A stretch of 64,000 nucleotides of DNA from Ensifer canadensis (GCF_017488845.2 NZ_CP083370.1:930001-994000); one strand, 5' to 3'; positions 41,829 to 52,333 are shown, counted from the first letter of the stretch. Program-made: numbers and translations. The notes: a model not told the origin generated them from the letters alone.

Positions 41829-42800
41829 ATGATCCGTTCCGTCGTTCGCGGCTTCGGTGCAGCGTTGCCGAAGCGCATTGTCACCAATCAGGAGCTGGAA
41901 TCCAAGGTCGATACGTCAGACGAGTGGATCGTGCAGCGCACCGGCATCCGCCAGCGCTACATCGCCGGCGAAGGCGAAACCACGGCGTCGCTTGGCGAGG
42001 CCGCTGCACGCGCAGCACTGGACAATGCCGGGCTGACGGCGGCTGATCTCGACCTGATCATTCTGGCGACGTCAACGCCAGACAACACCTTTCCGGCAAC
42101 TGCGGTCAACATTCAGAACCGGCTCGGCATGCACCATGGCGCGGCCTTCGATCTGCAGGCGGTCTGTTCGGGCTTCATCTACGCGGTAACGACGGCGGAC
42201 GCCTATATCCGTGGTGGGCTGGCAAGGCGTGTTCTGGTGATCGGTGCCGAGACGTTCTCACGCATTCTCGATTGGTCCGATCGCACGACCTGCGTGCTCT
42301 TCGGCGATGGCGCTGGCGCGATCATCCTGGAAGCCCAGAAAGGCGAGGGCACGATTGCCGATCGCGGCGTGCTCACTGCCAAGTTGCGCTCCGATGGTGC
42401 GCATCGCGAAAAGCTTTATGTCGATGGCGGACCATCGACAACGGGTACCGTCGGCCATCTCAAGATGGAAGGCCGCGAAGTCTTCAAGCATGCCGTCGGC
42501 ATGATCACCGACGTGATCGAGGCCGCCTTCGAGGCCACGGGAACGACGGCGGAAGACATCGATTGGCTCGTGCCGCACCAGGCCAACCGCCGTATCATCG
42601 ATGGTTCGGCCAAGAAGCTCGGCATCCCGCTCGATAAGGTTGTGGTAACAGTCGATCTCCATGGCAACACCTCTGCCGCGTCCATTCCGCTGGCTCTGAA
42701 CACCGCGGCGGCGGACGGCCGGATCAAGAAGGGCGATCTCGTTCTGCTTGAAGCCATGGGGGGTGGCTTCACATGGGGCTCCGTTCTGATACGCTGGTAA
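41829..42800 (+). CDS. fabH: Beta-ketoacyl-ACP synthase III
   Basis: The protein has 323 aa. The catalytic triad is in [10 protein letters not shown] (Cys), HQANRRIID (His) and [10 protein letters not shown] (Asn). It starts fatty-acid chains from acetyl-CoA and malonyl-ACP. GAGG precedes the ATG. It lies between plsX and ihfA. Confidence 0.97.
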   Translation: MIRSVVRGFGAALPKRIVTNQELESKVDTSDEWIVQRTGIRQRYIAGEGETTASLGEAAARAALDNAGLTAADLDLIILATSTPDNTFPATAVNIQNRLGMHHGAAFDLQAVCSGFIYAVTTADAYIRGGLARRVLVIGAETFSRILDWSDRTTCVLFGDGAGAIILEAQKGEGTIADRGVLTAKLRSDGAHREKLYVDGGPSTTGTVGHLKMEGREVFKHAVGMITDVIEAAFEATGTTAEDIDWLVPHQANRRIIDGSAKKLGIPLDKVVVTVDLHGNTSAASIPLALNTAAADGRIKKGDLVLLEAMGGGFTWGSVLIRW

Positions 42801-42892
42801 AAAATGCTGAGGCAACGCAGGCGCTTGACCGCAAAAGGCAAGGGCAATAGTCTTCGGTCGCTGATCGGCGTGCCAGACATCGGTGGGGGAAG

Positions 42893-43231
42893 ATGAGCGG
42901 AAAAACAGTAACACGAGCAGACTTGGCTGAGTCGGTTTTTCGCAAGGTGGGTCTGTCTCGTACAGAGTCTGCCGAGTTGGTGGAAACCGTCATTGACGAA
43001 ATATGCAACGCAATCGTGCGTGGCGAGAGTGTGAAACTATCCTCCTTCGCGACCTTTCAAGTTCGCGATAAGAACGAGCGCATCGGCCGCAACCCGAAGA
43101 CCGGTGAGGAAGTGCCGATTTCGCCGCGGCGGGTGATGACCTTCAAGGCGTCTAACGTCCTGAAGCAGCGGGTGTTGAAATCGCATCTGAGCCGCAAGGC
43201 CAAGCTGAAGCCGGCCTCTCCCGTATCGTAA
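42893..43231 (+). CDS. ihfA: Integration host factor alpha subunit
   Basis: The protein has 112 aa. The HU/IHF fold opens [19 protein letters not shown], and the DNA-intercalating arm reads [20 protein letters not shown]. It bends DNA with IhfB. A GGGGGAAG ribosome site precedes the ATG. The gene follows fabH by 92 bp. Confidence 0.96.
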   Translation: MSGKTVTRADLAESVFRKVGLSRTESAELVETVIDEICNAIVRGESVKLSSFATFQVRDKNERIGRNPKTGEEVPISPRRVMTFKASNVLKQRVLKSHLSRKAKLKPASPVS

Positions 43232-43370
43232 GCGGAGGTCGGCAACCACAATGTGGTTGAAAACCCATCCATAAGCCGTTGAAATGGAGCCGATTCGTGC
43301 GATCATCGCACGACATCGGTTCATTGCGCTTAGGCTTGCCCTGAGTCGCATGACATGGAATGGGAACGAA

Positions 43371-43907
43371 ATGGAAAAAAGCCCCGACGCTTTTCGCACC
43401 ATCAGCGAGGTCGCCGACGATCTCGATCTGCCGCAGCACGTCCTGCGCTTCTGGGAAACACGCTTCCAGCAGATCAAGCCGATGAAGCGTGGTGGCGGCC
43501 GGCGTTATTATCGCCCTGAAGATGTCGACCTGCTGAAGGGCATCCGTCACCTGCTCTATGATCATGGCTACACGATCAAAGGCGTGCAGAAGCTGCTGAA
43601 GGCCAACGGCAACAAATTCGTGGCGGCGATCGCCAGCGGCGATCTGGCGACGGTTGAGGCCCTGGCCGCCTCGAGCAACGAGGAGCCGCTACCGCCGAAG
43701 GCCGGCTTGTCCGACGAGGATCAGATCGTCGGTCGCGCCAAGGCGCCAGCCAGCCGCCGCTTTTTCTCCTTCGGCGGCGGCAATGACGACGTTCCGGAAA
43801 TCTCTCTCGGCAAGTCCTCCTCCGTCGGCAAGGAAGATCGGGCGCTGCTTCAAGAGGCGCTTTACGATCTCCTGGAATGCAAGCGTTTGCTTGATCAGGC
43901 GCGGTAA
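43371..43907 (+). CDS. MerR family transcriptional regulator
   Basis: The protein has 178 aa from the ATG at 43371, where the regulator begins. The MerR wHTH is [24 protein letters not shown] followed by [14 protein letters not shown]. The C-terminal region is variable and has no Cys cluster for metals. Its place after ihfA is a standard alphaproteobacterial arrangement; targets are unknown. Confidence 0.93.
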   Translation: MEKSPDAFRTISEVADDLDLPQHVLRFWETRFQQIKPMKRGGGRRYYRPEDVDLLKGIRHLLYDHGYTIKGVQKLLKANGNKFVAAIASGDLATVEALAASSNEEPLPPKAGLSDEDQIVGRAKAPASRRFFSFGGGNDDVPEISLGKSSSVGKEDRALLQEALYDLLECKRLLDQAR

Positions 43908-44316
43908 CTGGCGCCTGCTGATTCGGCAGCGAAGGTTGCGCGTCGGCGAGGCAGAGGCGCAGGCCGCGAAAGTAGAGGGGCTGTGCAGGTCACGCCGGAG
44001 GATTGCGGCAACTACGCCGGTCCCGAGCTGATGAAGCACGCCTCGATCCTGTCGCATAGTCGAATCACTTCACCGATGCAGGTGCGCGCTAAGGGTGTTC
44101 TTTGGGTGTCCTTTGATGGACTGCACAACTCCTTAAATTGACGGTGATTCAAGGGGGCTGCGGCGGGCCTTTAGCCGTGACTCATTCGACGTACACCCGT
44201 CGGCGTTCGCCTGAGAGCGAGAGCTGATCGCAAAGGGACCCCAGGGCCTGAGCTATTTTGCGCGAGGTCCTGATGGTTCTGGAAGATCGCGGATAGGCGG
44301 AAAGCGGTCCTGCATG
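43908..44316. other. Gap between the MerR gene and the 77-aa gene
   Basis: These 409 bp contain the 3' region of the MerR gene and a lower-GC stretch. Small frames overlap in several phases with no family character. I recognise no RNA gene, repeat or terminator with a T-run. Confidence 0.5.
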
Positions 44317-44550
44317 TCAGGCAGCGTTCAGATCCGCAATCTCGCCGAACTGGACCAATAGGCGAGGGCTACTCATGTCGCCGCTTTCTTCGTCCACCTG
44401 GACAGCATAGGCGGCGACGCCGACATGCCTCGGCGCCATAGCCGCCGCAACCTTCTCTGCCCCAGCCGCGGTCGTGGCGGCACGCATCTCGCCGGGCGCG
44501 AGCCCACCGCGAACGCGTTTAAAGGGCATGATGATAAATTTCTCTGACAT
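44317..44550 (-). CDS. Small protein of unknown function
   Basis: The protein has 77 aa. GGAGG lies 6 nt before the ATG, a strong ribosome site, and codon use looks real. The sequence contains MPFKRVRGGLAPGEMRAAT and a run of Ala-rich helix, then GVAAYAVQVDEESGDMSSPRLLVQFGEI, which has strand character. No known family is recognised. No co-transcribed neighbour is evident. Confidence 0.65.
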   Translation of the reverse strand: MSEKFIIMPFKRVRGGLAPGEMRAATTAAGAEKVAAAMAPRHVGVAAYAVQVDEESGDMSSPRLLVQFGEIADLNAA

Positions 44551-44894
44551 GGCAAAGCCTCCAATTTGTTCTACAAATGTTCTGATGCTGGTCAGAAGTC
44601 AACGGCTTAATTCTGCGGGAGACCAATCGCTCGTTTGCGCTGCAGAAAGACGGGCCTAGCTGGGTTGCCAGCCCTGTGAAGGGAGGGGCGAAGCGGCGGT
44701 GTGGCGACAACCGTTGCCGGCAGTGACCGCCGCGTTCACATGGAGTGTATTCTAGACCGACAATCGCAAAGTTTTGACCTGTGGGACTTCTCGTCCCATT
44801 TTCCACTTATCCACGCCGTTTGTTCCTTTTTCCTGCCGGGCCCGAAATTCCCGCTTGCGCTCTAAGCGTTGAGAATATAGGGATTTCCTCGGTC
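44551..44894. other. Region between the 77-aa gene and tRNA-Pro
   Basis: These 344 bp hold the promoter of the 77-aa gene on the minus strand and of the tRNA on the plus strand. A minus-strand 95-codon frame overlapping here is not protein-like. Nothing else is recognised. Confidence 0.5.
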
Positions 44895-44971
<77 letters not shown>

Positions 44972-44974
44972 TTT

Positions 44975-45002
44975 CAATCACCAAGCCCCCAAGGGGTGAT
45001 TG
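44975..45002 (+). terminator. Hairpin after tRNA-Pro
   Basis: The stem CAATCACC / GGTGATTG with a 12-nt loop starts 4 bp after the tRNA; there is no T-run, so it may be a processing or termination signal. Confidence 0.5.
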
Positions 45003-45081
45003 ATAAATTCCTTCGTTTGTTGATTTTCCGTTGTCGCCAACTAGGCGGCTATACGGCGCCGCCAACTCACCCGTCTGAGCG

Positions 45082-45924
45082 TCAGAGGCCGAAAATCCGA
45101 TACCTGGTCTTACGCCTGGCATCGTTCCAGCACATGCGGAATAGCATCAATCGGCTGTAGAGGGATGCGGGAGGAAGCTTGTCTTTGAGCTTGTAGCAGC
45201 CGATCGTGTATTGCCAGCGAGCTCGAATTTTTGCTGTGATGGATGTCACCATGTATTTTTTGTCCGAACCGGATCCCTCGGTGAATTCGTAGACAGGGCC
45301 GTCGGTGTAGGCGACGAGGTCGCGAACGACGAACTCCGTGACGACATAGGAGCTGAGCGCCCAGACCGCGCCTTCGTGCCACCGCTTGAGAACGATCTCG
45401 TCGGCTGCAGCAGACCGGAAGACGCCGTAGATCCACTCGGACGGATACATGAGATTCCGCGGGGCTCGGCCGCGTACGTAGCGTTCCTTGAAACGGAAAA
45501 TGTCCTGGTTCGGCTTGGCGTGTTTTACTTTTGTGCCGTCGACGCGCTCGACGTTGCCCACGGCCAGCATTTTACTTGGATCCGCATCCAGCGATGCGAC
45601 GAGTTCCTGCAGGAAGTCGGGTGTTGACGTGTCGTCGCACGCGCGAAGGCAGAAGTATTCGCCTTCGCATGCGCCTATTCTGAACGCCTTGGCAAATTGC
45701 TCGAGCGCGCTCAGAAAATTGGCGTTCTGAATAACGGAAAATCGCGGATCCCTTGCGCAAAATGCTCTGGCGATCTCTAAGGTGTCGTCGGTCGAGCCAT
45801 TTTCCAGGATAAGTGCCCTGAAATCGGACAGGGATTGGTCCGCAATGCTCTGCAGACTTCGCTCAAGCGTTTTTGCGCCGTTGTGGACCGGAAAGACGAC
45901 GACGATCTTGGATTTTTCAGGCAT
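45082..45924 (-). CDS. Family 2 glycosyltransferase
   Basis: The protein has 280 aa. The GT-A fold opens KIVVVFPVHNGAKTLERSLQ and has the acidic site RACDDTSTPDFL, where DD binds the sugar-nucleotide metal. No membrane helix is clear, so it is likely cytoplasmic or peripheral. It is 11 bp downstream of another GT2 gene and close to tRNA-Pro. Base composition is lower in GC than the surrounding chromosome, which suggests recent gain. Its link to the polysaccharide locus is by position only. Confidence 0.88.
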   Translation of the reverse strand: MPEKSKIVVVFPVHNGAKTLERSLQSIADQSLSDFRALILENGSTDDTLEIARAFCARDPRFSVIQNANFLSALEQFAKAFRIGACEGEYFCLRACDDTSTPDFLQELVASLDADPSKMLAVGNVERVDGTKVKHAKPNQDIFRFKERYVRGRAPRNLMYPSEWIYGVFRSAAADEIVLKRWHEGAVWALSSYVVTEFVVRDLVAYTDGPVYEFTEGSGSDKKYMVTSITAKIRARWQYTIGCYKLKDKLPPASLYSRLMLFRMCWNDARRKTRYRIFGL

Positions 45925-45935
45925 GGCTACACGTG

Positions 45936-46991
45936 TTACCGTCTGGGCTCAGTTGGAGCAATTGGCGTAATGAAGCCAAGGTCGAGCAACTGCTGCGAGC
46001 CGGTAAACTTCAATGAGTCGTCGGACTGTAGCTGCAGCGTCCCTTTTTTCGCGATGACATCCGTCATCTTCGAATACGCAGCCGCATTGTCGAAATATTG
46101 CCCGTCGCGTGCAGCCTCCGTTATTTCCTTCTCGTAGTCTGAGAAAAACTTGAAGTGGAGCAGGGCGCCCATCATGCTCGCGAAGTTTCTCCGATATGGA
46201 AGCGGTTGATGTATGCTGGGGCCGAAGCGACAGTCATCGTCCCAGTATATCAGGGGGTACTTGATGAGTTCGAGGTCTGCGTCGAATTCTCGTTTGCGCG
46301 CTCCGCCCTTGATTGAAATCGCCCGTTTGGTTGTAGACAGCGTGTACCCGGAGCTATCGAGGTGGTCCGCGATTTCCCAAGGCGCGCGCGAGCTCAGCAG
46401 ATTGGCGTCCGCTTTAGATAGGTCGATGGGATACATATCGAGCATGGGCGCCGGCAGTCTCAGCGCGCCTGCCTTTTCAAGACAGTGTATAACAGACCAG
46501 AGTGTCCTGGTTTCGAACCCGTCATAGACGAGGAATTCATCGGAATCGACATTGACGTACCACCTTGGGCCGCCATAGAGGCCCAAAAGTGTCTCGCGCC
46601 ATGCTCGGCCGCGGCGTGCGTCCTTGTAGCGGACAGGCGAAACCCACAGGTCCACATCGTCCTGTTTGAGGAGGAATTCTCTTGTTCCGTCCGTGGAGAC
46701 GTCGTCCACGCAAATGAAGCGCGTTACACCTAGCTGCCGATAGTGCGAAAGGAATGCGGGAACCAGCTTTGCGTCGTTGTGCGTCAGGAAAACAAGCGGA
46801 AGTTCGTCGGGATATAGTGACGTTTGGCCGTGATGACTGACGCAACGCAGGCTAACGGATGTCGCTTTGCGCCGTTCGCGCCGTTCGACCTTCAGCGTTT
46901 CATACCAAGTGGAGAGACGCTCCAGTACCCCCCTGTCAGCGATCGAAGTCGCGTCGGCTTGAGCCCTGAAGGGATAGTTGATTTCGGCCAT
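45936..46991 (-). CDS. Family 2-type glycosyltransferase
   Basis: The protein has 351 aa. It contains PLVFLTHNDAKLVPAFLSHY and the metal-binding region RWYVNVDSDEFLVYDG, a DxD-type site of glycosyltransferase family 2 (the Glyco_tranf_2_4 group). The C-terminal half (about 200-350) is not recognised. It lies 11 bp upstream of the other GT2 and shares its lower GC (about 52-53% in three sampled 60-bp rows, against about 65% in a row of glyA). Confidence 0.87.
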   Translation of the reverse strand: MAEINYPFRAQADATSIADRGVLERLSTWYETLKVERRERRKATSVSLRCVSHHGQTSLYPDELPLVFLTHNDAKLVPAFLSHYRQLGVTRFICVDDVSTDGTREFLLKQDDVDLWVSPVRYKDARRGRAWRETLLGLYGGPRWYVNVDSDEFLVYDGFETRTLWSVIHCLEKAGALRLPAPMLDMYPIDLSKADANLLSSRAPWEIADHLDSSGYTLSTTKRAISIKGGARKREFDADLELIKYPLIYWDDDCRFGPSIHQPLPYRRNFASMMGALLHFKFFSDYEKEITEAARDGQYFDNAAAYSKMTDVIAKKGTLQLQSDDSLKFTGSQQLLDLGFITPIAPTEPRR

Positions 46992-47113
46992 TCCCGCCCC
47001 AGTATAGCTTCCAGATATTATTTCGACTTAGATGAAAAGCTACGGTTTCGCAATGTTTGCGGTATGCCTACATGTCGTCATGCAGGTCGTCGTCCCAAAA
47101 CCGTGTTATGTAA

Positions 47114-48304
47114 TCAGGCGGTTACCCTGATACGTCGTCGTTCCGCCAGCTTCCAATAGAGCATCTCGGTTTGGTCGAGCATCGCGTCGAGCGTGAAGCG
47201 CTCCTTGAGGCTGTCGGCTGCCGCCGCGAGCTTCCTGAAGGTGGCTGGCGTAGCGGACGCAGCCATAGTCTTGGCAAGCTCCGAGATATCGTCGGTATTC
47301 TGCACGATGAAGCCGTTGTGACCATCCTCGATCACGGTTCGTGCGCCGCCGATATCGCTGGCAATGATCGGCTTTCCGGCCGCCGCCCCCTCCAGCATGA
47401 CGTAGGACATCGCCTCGTAGCGGCTCGGCATGACCAGCACATCGAAGGCAGGGGCCGCTTGCGGACCTGTGAATGCGGATGTCAGATGCATCCGGTTCTG
47501 TAGGCCGCTCTCGGAAATCGCGGTGCGAACCGTGCCTTCGAGCTCGCCGGCGCCAACCATGACGAGATGACTGTCTTTCACCGTCGCGGCGATGTTCTTA
47601 AAGGCGGCAACGAGCCGTTCGGGTGCCTTCTGCGCGGTCAGCCGGCCGATGAACCCGAAGACAAATGCGTTCGGCGCAATGCCGAAACTAGCCCTTATGG
47701 TCGTTGCCATATCCCGTGAGGGCGGAGCAACGCCATTGACGATCACCGACATCCGCTCCTCCGGCATGTATAGCGAAACGGCGTGGGAGCGCTCGTCGTC
47801 GGACACACAGATGAGATGGTCGGTATAGAACCAGGCGAGACCCCATTCGATCGCGCCATAGATCAGCCTGCCGCCGCGTCCCAGTGTCGGATCCAGCGTA
47901 CGGAAAGCGTGCGGCGTGTAGATGCGCGGCAAATGGCGACCGGGCAAGCGCAGGCGCGTCAACGCTCCGGCCTTGGAGCTGTGGCCGTGAACGATATCGA
48001 AAGGGCCATGATCGCGCATAATACGACGCAGCGTCAGGAAGGCTGGGATGTCGGTGGGCCCTGGGGCACGCTTCATGTCGACGGCGTGAACAGCGGGAAG
48101 GCCAATAGCCTTCAGCTCGCGCACGAAACTTTCCTCGGCTCGCACCGGTGAGTAGACCGCCTCGACGTGATGCCCGCGGAGATGCATGCCGCGGCAGAGA
48201 TCGATGAAATGCCGGCCCGATCCGCCACCGCTCGGCTCGAGGACTTCGAGCAGGCGCAGCGGCGCGGCGGCGGGGCGATTTGGCAAAGGATATTCCATGT
48301 TCAT
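47114..48304 (-). CDS. Glycosyltransferase family 4 (polysaccharide locus)
   Basis: The protein has 396 aa. The ATG at 48304 overlaps the upstream stop by 4 nt (ATGA), so translation is coupled; the ATG at 48298 is an alternative. The GT-B fold shows LEPSGGGSGRHFIDLCRG near the start and the C-terminal nucleotide-sugar segment VMPSRYEAMSYVMLEGAAAG with the family E-x7-E. It is the last gene of the minus-strand polysaccharide operon. It adds a sugar to the growing lipid-linked repeat unit. Confidence 0.93.
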   Translation of the reverse strand: MNMEYPLPNRPAAAPLRLLEVLEPSGGGSGRHFIDLCRGMHLRGHHVEAVYSPVRAEESFVRELKAIGLPAVHAVDMKRAPGPTDIPAFLTLRRIMRDHGPFDIVHGHSSKAGALTRLRLPGRHLPRIYTPHAFRTLDPTLGRGGRLIYGAIEWGLAWFYTDHLICVSDDERSHAVSLYMPEERMSVIVNGVAPPSRDMATTIRASFGIAPNAFVFGFIGRLTAQKAPERLVAAFKNIAATVKDSHLVMVGAGELEGTVRTAISESGLQNRMHLTSAFTGPQAAPAFDVLVMPSRYEAMSYVMLEGAAAGKPIIASDIGGARTVIEDGHNGFIVQNTDDISELAKTMAASATPATFRKLAAAADSLKERFTLDAMLDQTEMLYWKLAERRRIRVTA

Positions 48305-49545
48305 TGCTGCCATCCGGCCCGCATTGTTCGACGATGGCGGTATTCGAGGGCGGCACATCCCCAGATGATGCCGAGAAGCATGTAGAAATGACGCCAGTGA
48401 TCGGTATCGATGACATTGCCGACGCCCACATGACCGATCAGCGCGACCCAGGCGATCATCAGATAAACCTGCCAGGGGCGCTCGAGCAGCAGGAAGCGGA
48501 AACCGAGCGACAGCGTCCAGATGATAAGCGTGACGTAGCTGACGAAACCGAGCCAGCCGTAGGATGTCAGCGACTTCAGCCAGACGTTATGTTCGTCCTC
48601 GGGAAAGATCGTGCTGAAGACCATCGGACCGATGCCGAGCGGTTTCTCCATCGACATCAGGAAACCGATGCGGTGACGGTCGAAGCGGCCGAGGTGGCCG
48701 CCGTCATAGTCCTGCACGAGCTGCGAGCGGCTGGAAAAGAGCGTTGCCACCTGCTCCGATTGCAGCGCGGCCAGCAGGGCGCCGACAACAAAGACACCGC
48801 CGACCAGGGCGACGACGAGGATGCGCAGGCGGAAGAGGCCGTTGCGCTCCTTGAGCAGCATCACGAAGACGAAGGCAACCACGCAGAAAAGGTTGAGCGC
48901 CCATGCAGCACGCGAGAACGACAGGAACACGCCGAGCGCCAGCACCAGAAGCGCGGCGATCTTGGGCGGGGCCTTGTGGATCGGCTGCGTCAACAACCCG
49001 TGGATTAGATAGAGTGCGGGAACCGACAGGAATGGGCCGAACACGTTCGGGTCCTGGAAGGCGCCTTTGGCCCGGTCGTAGAGTGTGAAGTTTTCAGCGC
49101 CCGGGATTGCGCCGAAGTAGCCGAGAATACCAAGCAGGGCGGTCAGGACGGCAGCCGTGACCCAGGCGTTGAAGATCAGCCGGAGCCGCTGATAGCGATC
49201 CTCGATGATGGCGGCGTAAAAGACCGCCGACAGCGCCAGAAATCCGGAGACCGCCATGTACATCGGCCCCTTGGTCAGGTCGACCATCGTCATCAGCGAC
49301 AGGATCCCGCCGATCATGAACAGGGTGAGCAGAGTAAGAAGCGGCGCGACATAGCGCGAGATTTTCAGGCCGAAGAGCGCCCAGAGCCCAATGAGGACCA
49401 CCAGGAATAGCTCGTAGGGCGCTGGTTCGGCAATCACGAAACCCGACAGAAACACCACAAGCGCAACCAGCCATGAGCCGAAGAGCGAAAGCGCGGCGAG
49501 CTGGGGTCTAAAGACGATCGGCGGTGGTGTGTCGACGGTGCTCAA
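48301..49545 (-). CDS. Wzy-type O-antigen ligase/polymerase family membrane protein
   Basis: The protein has 414 aa with about 10 or more membrane helices. It has the Wzy_C-like periplasmic loop with LGIGPMVFSTIFPEDEHNVWLK, matching the O-antigen ligase/polymerase family. It probably polymerises repeat units in the periplasm. It overlaps the gene before and the gene after by 4 nt each. No Wzx flippase gene lies in the window. Confidence 0.88.
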   Translation of the reverse strand: MSTVDTPPPIVFRPQLAALSLFGSWLVALVVFLSGFVIAEPAPYELFLVVLIGLWALFGLKISRYVAPLLTLLTLFMIGGILSLMTMVDLTKGPMYMAVSGFLALSAVFYAAIIEDRYQRLRLIFNAWVTAAVLTALLGILGYFGAIPGAENFTLYDRAKGAFQDPNVFGPFLSVPALYLIHGLLTQPIHKAPPKIAALLVLALGVFLSFSRAAWALNLFCVVAFVFVMLLKERNGLFRLRILVVALVGGVFVVGALLAALQSEQVATLFSSRSQLVQDYDGGHLGRFDRHRIGFLMSMEKPLGIGPMVFSTIFPEDEHNVWLKSLTSYGWLGFVSYVTLIIWTLSLGFRFLLLERPWQVYLMIAWVALIGHVGVGNVIDTDHWRHFYMLLGIIWGCAALEYRHRRTMRAGWQQ

Positions 49546-51104
49546 TAGGCATTTTCCGTGTTGAGCAGCCGGAACGGTGTCAGGAACAGGATCTTCAGGT
49601 CGAAGAGCAGCGACCAGTTCTCGATGTAGTGGAGGTCGAAGGCCGTGCGCAGGCGGATCTTGTCGTCACTGTCGATCTCGCCGCGCCAGCCGTTGATCTG
49701 CGCCCAGCCGGTGACCCCGGGCTTGACGCGGTGACGGGCGAAATAGCCTTCGACGACGTCGGAATAGGTGCGGTTCTGCGTCTGCGCTAGCACGGCATGC
49801 GGGCGCGGGCCGACGAGCGAGAGCTCGCCCTTGAGCACGTTGAAGATCTGCGGCAGTTCGTCGATCGAGGACTTGCGGATGAAACGCCCAACCGGCGTGA
49901 CGCGGGGGTCGCCCTTCGTCACAGCGTTGCGGGCGCTCGGGTCGCTCAAATGCGTGTACATCGAGCGGAACTTGTAGACCTCGATGGTCTCGTTGTTGAA
50001 ACCGTGGCGCTTCTGCTTGAAGATGATGGGGCCGGGCGAGGTGGCTTTGACCGCGATCGCAGCCCCCAGCATCACCGGCCACAACAACACCAGGGCGACG
50101 ATGCTGAAGAAGATGTCGAAGCCACGCTTGGCGACGGAATCCCAGTCTGCGATGGGTTTGTCGAAGATATCCAGCATCGGCACTTCACCGACGTGGGAAT
50201 AACTGCGCGGCCGGAAGCGCAGGTTGTTGGCGTGCGCTGCAAGACGGATGTCGACCGGCAGTATCCAGAGCTTCTTCAGGAGCTGCAGGATGCGTTTCTC
50301 CGCCGTCAACGGCAGCGAGATGATCAACATGTCGATGCGCGCCAGGCGCGCGAATTCCACCAGCTCGTCGACCGTTCCGAGCTTGGGGTAGCCGGCGATG
50401 ACATTCGGAGACCGACGTTCGTCGCGATCGTCGAAGATGCCACAGATCCTGATGTCGTTGTCGGTCTGATGTTCGAGTGTGCGGATCAGATCCTTGGCCG
50501 GCTGGCCGCCGCCGACGACGACGGCACGACGCTCCATCGTTCCGTTGCGGGCCCAATGCCGGATGGAATAGGCAATGAATGCGCGTTCTGCCACGAGGAA
50601 GAGCGCACCGGCGACGAACCAGCCGCCGAACCACACACGCGAATATTGATGACCGGACTTTAGAAAGAAAAGCGCGATGGCAATGCCGCCGAATGCGATC
50701 GCCCAAGAGGCGAGGATACGCGGAGTAAAGCGCAACCAGGCGCGAAGAGCAGGGACCTGGTAGGTGTCGGCGATCTGCATCGCGGCAACGGCTAGTGCGG
50801 AGCCACCAACGAGGATCGTCAGGTAAAGCGGCAGCTGATCGAAGCCGGGCTGCACATAAAGCGCATTGATGGCATAGCCGATGGCGAACAGTGCGCAGAA
50901 CTCGAAAAGACGCATCAGGCCCATGATCATGGCGGGCGAATAGGTGTCTGCGCGGAATTGTTCGGCAATCTGTCGGGCGAGGGGGTTGAGTTCCGTCGAC
51001 GGTTCGTCACCGGCTTTTTCGTCCGGCGCACGGGTACGGATCTCCGAAATCTTCTTGCGAAGCGCTTCGGGGTCGAAGGCTTCCGACCGCTTAAACTCGT
51101 TCAT
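49542..51104 (-). CDS. Undecaprenyl-phosphate sugar phosphotransferase (polyprenyl glycosylphosphotransferase)
   Basis: The protein has 520 aa. Four to five membrane helices at the N-terminal half (about 62-165) are followed by a CoA-binding-like domain (about 185-300) and the Bac_transf catalytic domain with KATSPGPIIFKQKRHG, VYKFRSMY and RKSSIDELPQIFNVLKGE, all conserved. It transfers a sugar phosphate to undecaprenyl phosphate, the first step of the repeat unit. It resembles UppE of Agrobacterium. The acidic, charged first 50 residues are cytoplasmic. It starts 56 bp after the GT4 gene upstream. Confidence 0.93.
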   Translation of the reverse strand: MNEFKRSEAFDPEALRKKISEIRTRAPDEKAGDEPSTELNPLARQIAEQFRADTYSPAMIMGLMRLFEFCALFAIGYAINALYVQPGFDQLPLYLTILVGGSALAVAAMQIADTYQVPALRAWLRFTPRILASWAIAFGGIAIALFFLKSGHQYSRVWFGGWFVAGALFLVAERAFIAYSIRHWARNGTMERRAVVVGGGQPAKDLIRTLEHQTDNDIRICGIFDDRDERRSPNVIAGYPKLGTVDELVEFARLARIDMLIISLPLTAEKRILQLLKKLWILPVDIRLAAHANNLRFRPRSYSHVGEVPMLDIFDKPIADWDSVAKRGFDIFFSIVALVLLWPVMLGAAIAVKATSPGPIIFKQKRHGFNNETIEVYKFRSMYTHLSDPSARNAVTKGDPRVTPVGRFIRKSSIDELPQIFNVLKGELSLVGPRPHAVLAQTQNRTYSDVVEGYFARHRVKPGVTGWAQINGWRGEIDSDDKIRLRTAFDLHYIENWSLLFDLKILFLTPFRLLNTENAY

Positions 51105-51160
51105 GGCTTCCTTCCGGCACTGAAGTCCGCACGGGATAGCAGAAAGCCACTAAGAAACGC

Positions 51161-52333
51161 TTACGTTGCAACCTGAGGCCTTATCGGAGCCGATTGGTCC
51201 CGGCACAAATCCCGGTAGAGCCGCAGCACCTCCGCCGTCATGACCGAGGCCGCGAAGCGGGACTTGAATGTCTTCGGGTCGGGCATCACGCGCGCGGACC
51301 AGTCCTTCTCGACGATTGCAGAAGCCATGATCGTGGCAAGTGACTGCGCGTCTGCCGCTTCGGCAAGAGCTGCGCTGTGCTTGCCGAGGATTTCCGGTAT
51401 GCCGCCGACGCGGCTGGCAATCACCGGCTTTTGCGCCGCGAGCGCCTCGAGCACGATATAGGGCATGGATTCTGCCCGGGATGGAATGACGATGTTTCGT
51501 GCCAGCGAAAAGGCTTCGCGGGCGTTCATGGCAGGGCGCATGGTGATCCGTCGCCCGAGGCCCTGCTCGAACGTGAGGTCGCGGTATTCTTGCTGCTGTG
51601 GGCCGTCGCCGACCATCAACGCCGAGAGCGGCCGCCCGACAAGCCGTTCCGTGCGGGCAAAGGCATCCACAAAAAGATCGGGACCCTTCAGGTCCCGCAT
51701 CATGCCGATATAGAGGAAGTCGACCGCATCCGGCCGCGCCTCTACGGCCTCGAACTCGCGATCGTCGATGCCGTTGTAGATCAGCTCGTAGTGCTCGCGC
51801 GGCTCGCCGACCTTGGAAAAATAAGTCTGGCGCTCGAAGTCGCAGACGAAGACGAGCGCGTCGGTCAGGCGTTCCTGAAGCCGCTCCAGCGGGAAGACGA
51901 TCCGCCCGACAAACGACTTCGGGCTGTAGTGGAGACTGCCACCGTGCGGGGAATAGAGGCGGGCTACGCGATACCTGTTGACCCGCAAGGCTGAACCGAT
52001 GAGGCGGGCTATGGCGCCACCTTTGGCGCCGTGCCCATGCAGCACATCCGGTTGCAAACTTCTGATTTCCTTGTAACAGCGCCAGAGCGCGGCAAAATCC
52101 CTTGGGCCGATCGAGCGATGGATCGGCATGCGGACGAGGCCCAGCGCCAGATAGGGCCGGATTCCGTCGAAGAGCGAATCCTCATAGGATCCGCCAGTGG
52201 TACTGTCGCAGAGGATGCCGACCTCATGACCCGCCGCCGCGTGCGCCTCCGCCAGCTCGCGCACATGGCGGAAAATACCACCGACGGGCGATCTGAAGCA
52301 GTGAATGATGCGCAAGGGACGCTGCGGCTGCAT
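51161..52333 (-). CDS. Glycosyltransferase family 4 (polysaccharide locus)
   Basis: The protein has 390 aa. The GT-B fold opens LRIIHCFRSPVGGIFRHVREL, and the donor site is IPSRAESMPYIVLEALAAQK. It starts 5 bp after the wza-like gene. It probably adds the second or later sugar of the repeat unit. Confidence 0.93.
   Translation of the reverse strand: MQPQRPLRIIHCFRSPVGGIFRHVRELAEAHAAAGHEVGILCDSTTGGSYEDSLFDGIRPYLALGLVRMPIHRSIGPRDFAALWRCYKEIRSLQPDVLHGHGAKGGAIARLIGSALRVNRYRVARLYSPHGGSLHYSPKSFVGRIVFPLERLQERLTDALVFVCDFERQTYFSKVGEPREHYELIYNGIDDREFEAVEARPDAVDFLYIGMMRDLKGPDLFVDAFARTERLVGRPLSALMVGDGPQQQEYRDLTFEQGLGRRITMRPAMNAREAFSLARNIVIPSRAESMPYIVLEALAAQKPVIASRVGGIPEILGKHSAALAEAADAQSLATIMASAIVEKDWSARVMPDPKTFKSRFAASVMTAEVLRLYRDLCRDQSAPIRPQVAT

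Noticed and set aside
40679..41887. A 402-codon frame antisense to plsX
   Set aside because: Shadow frame; plsX motifs are clear on the plus strand.
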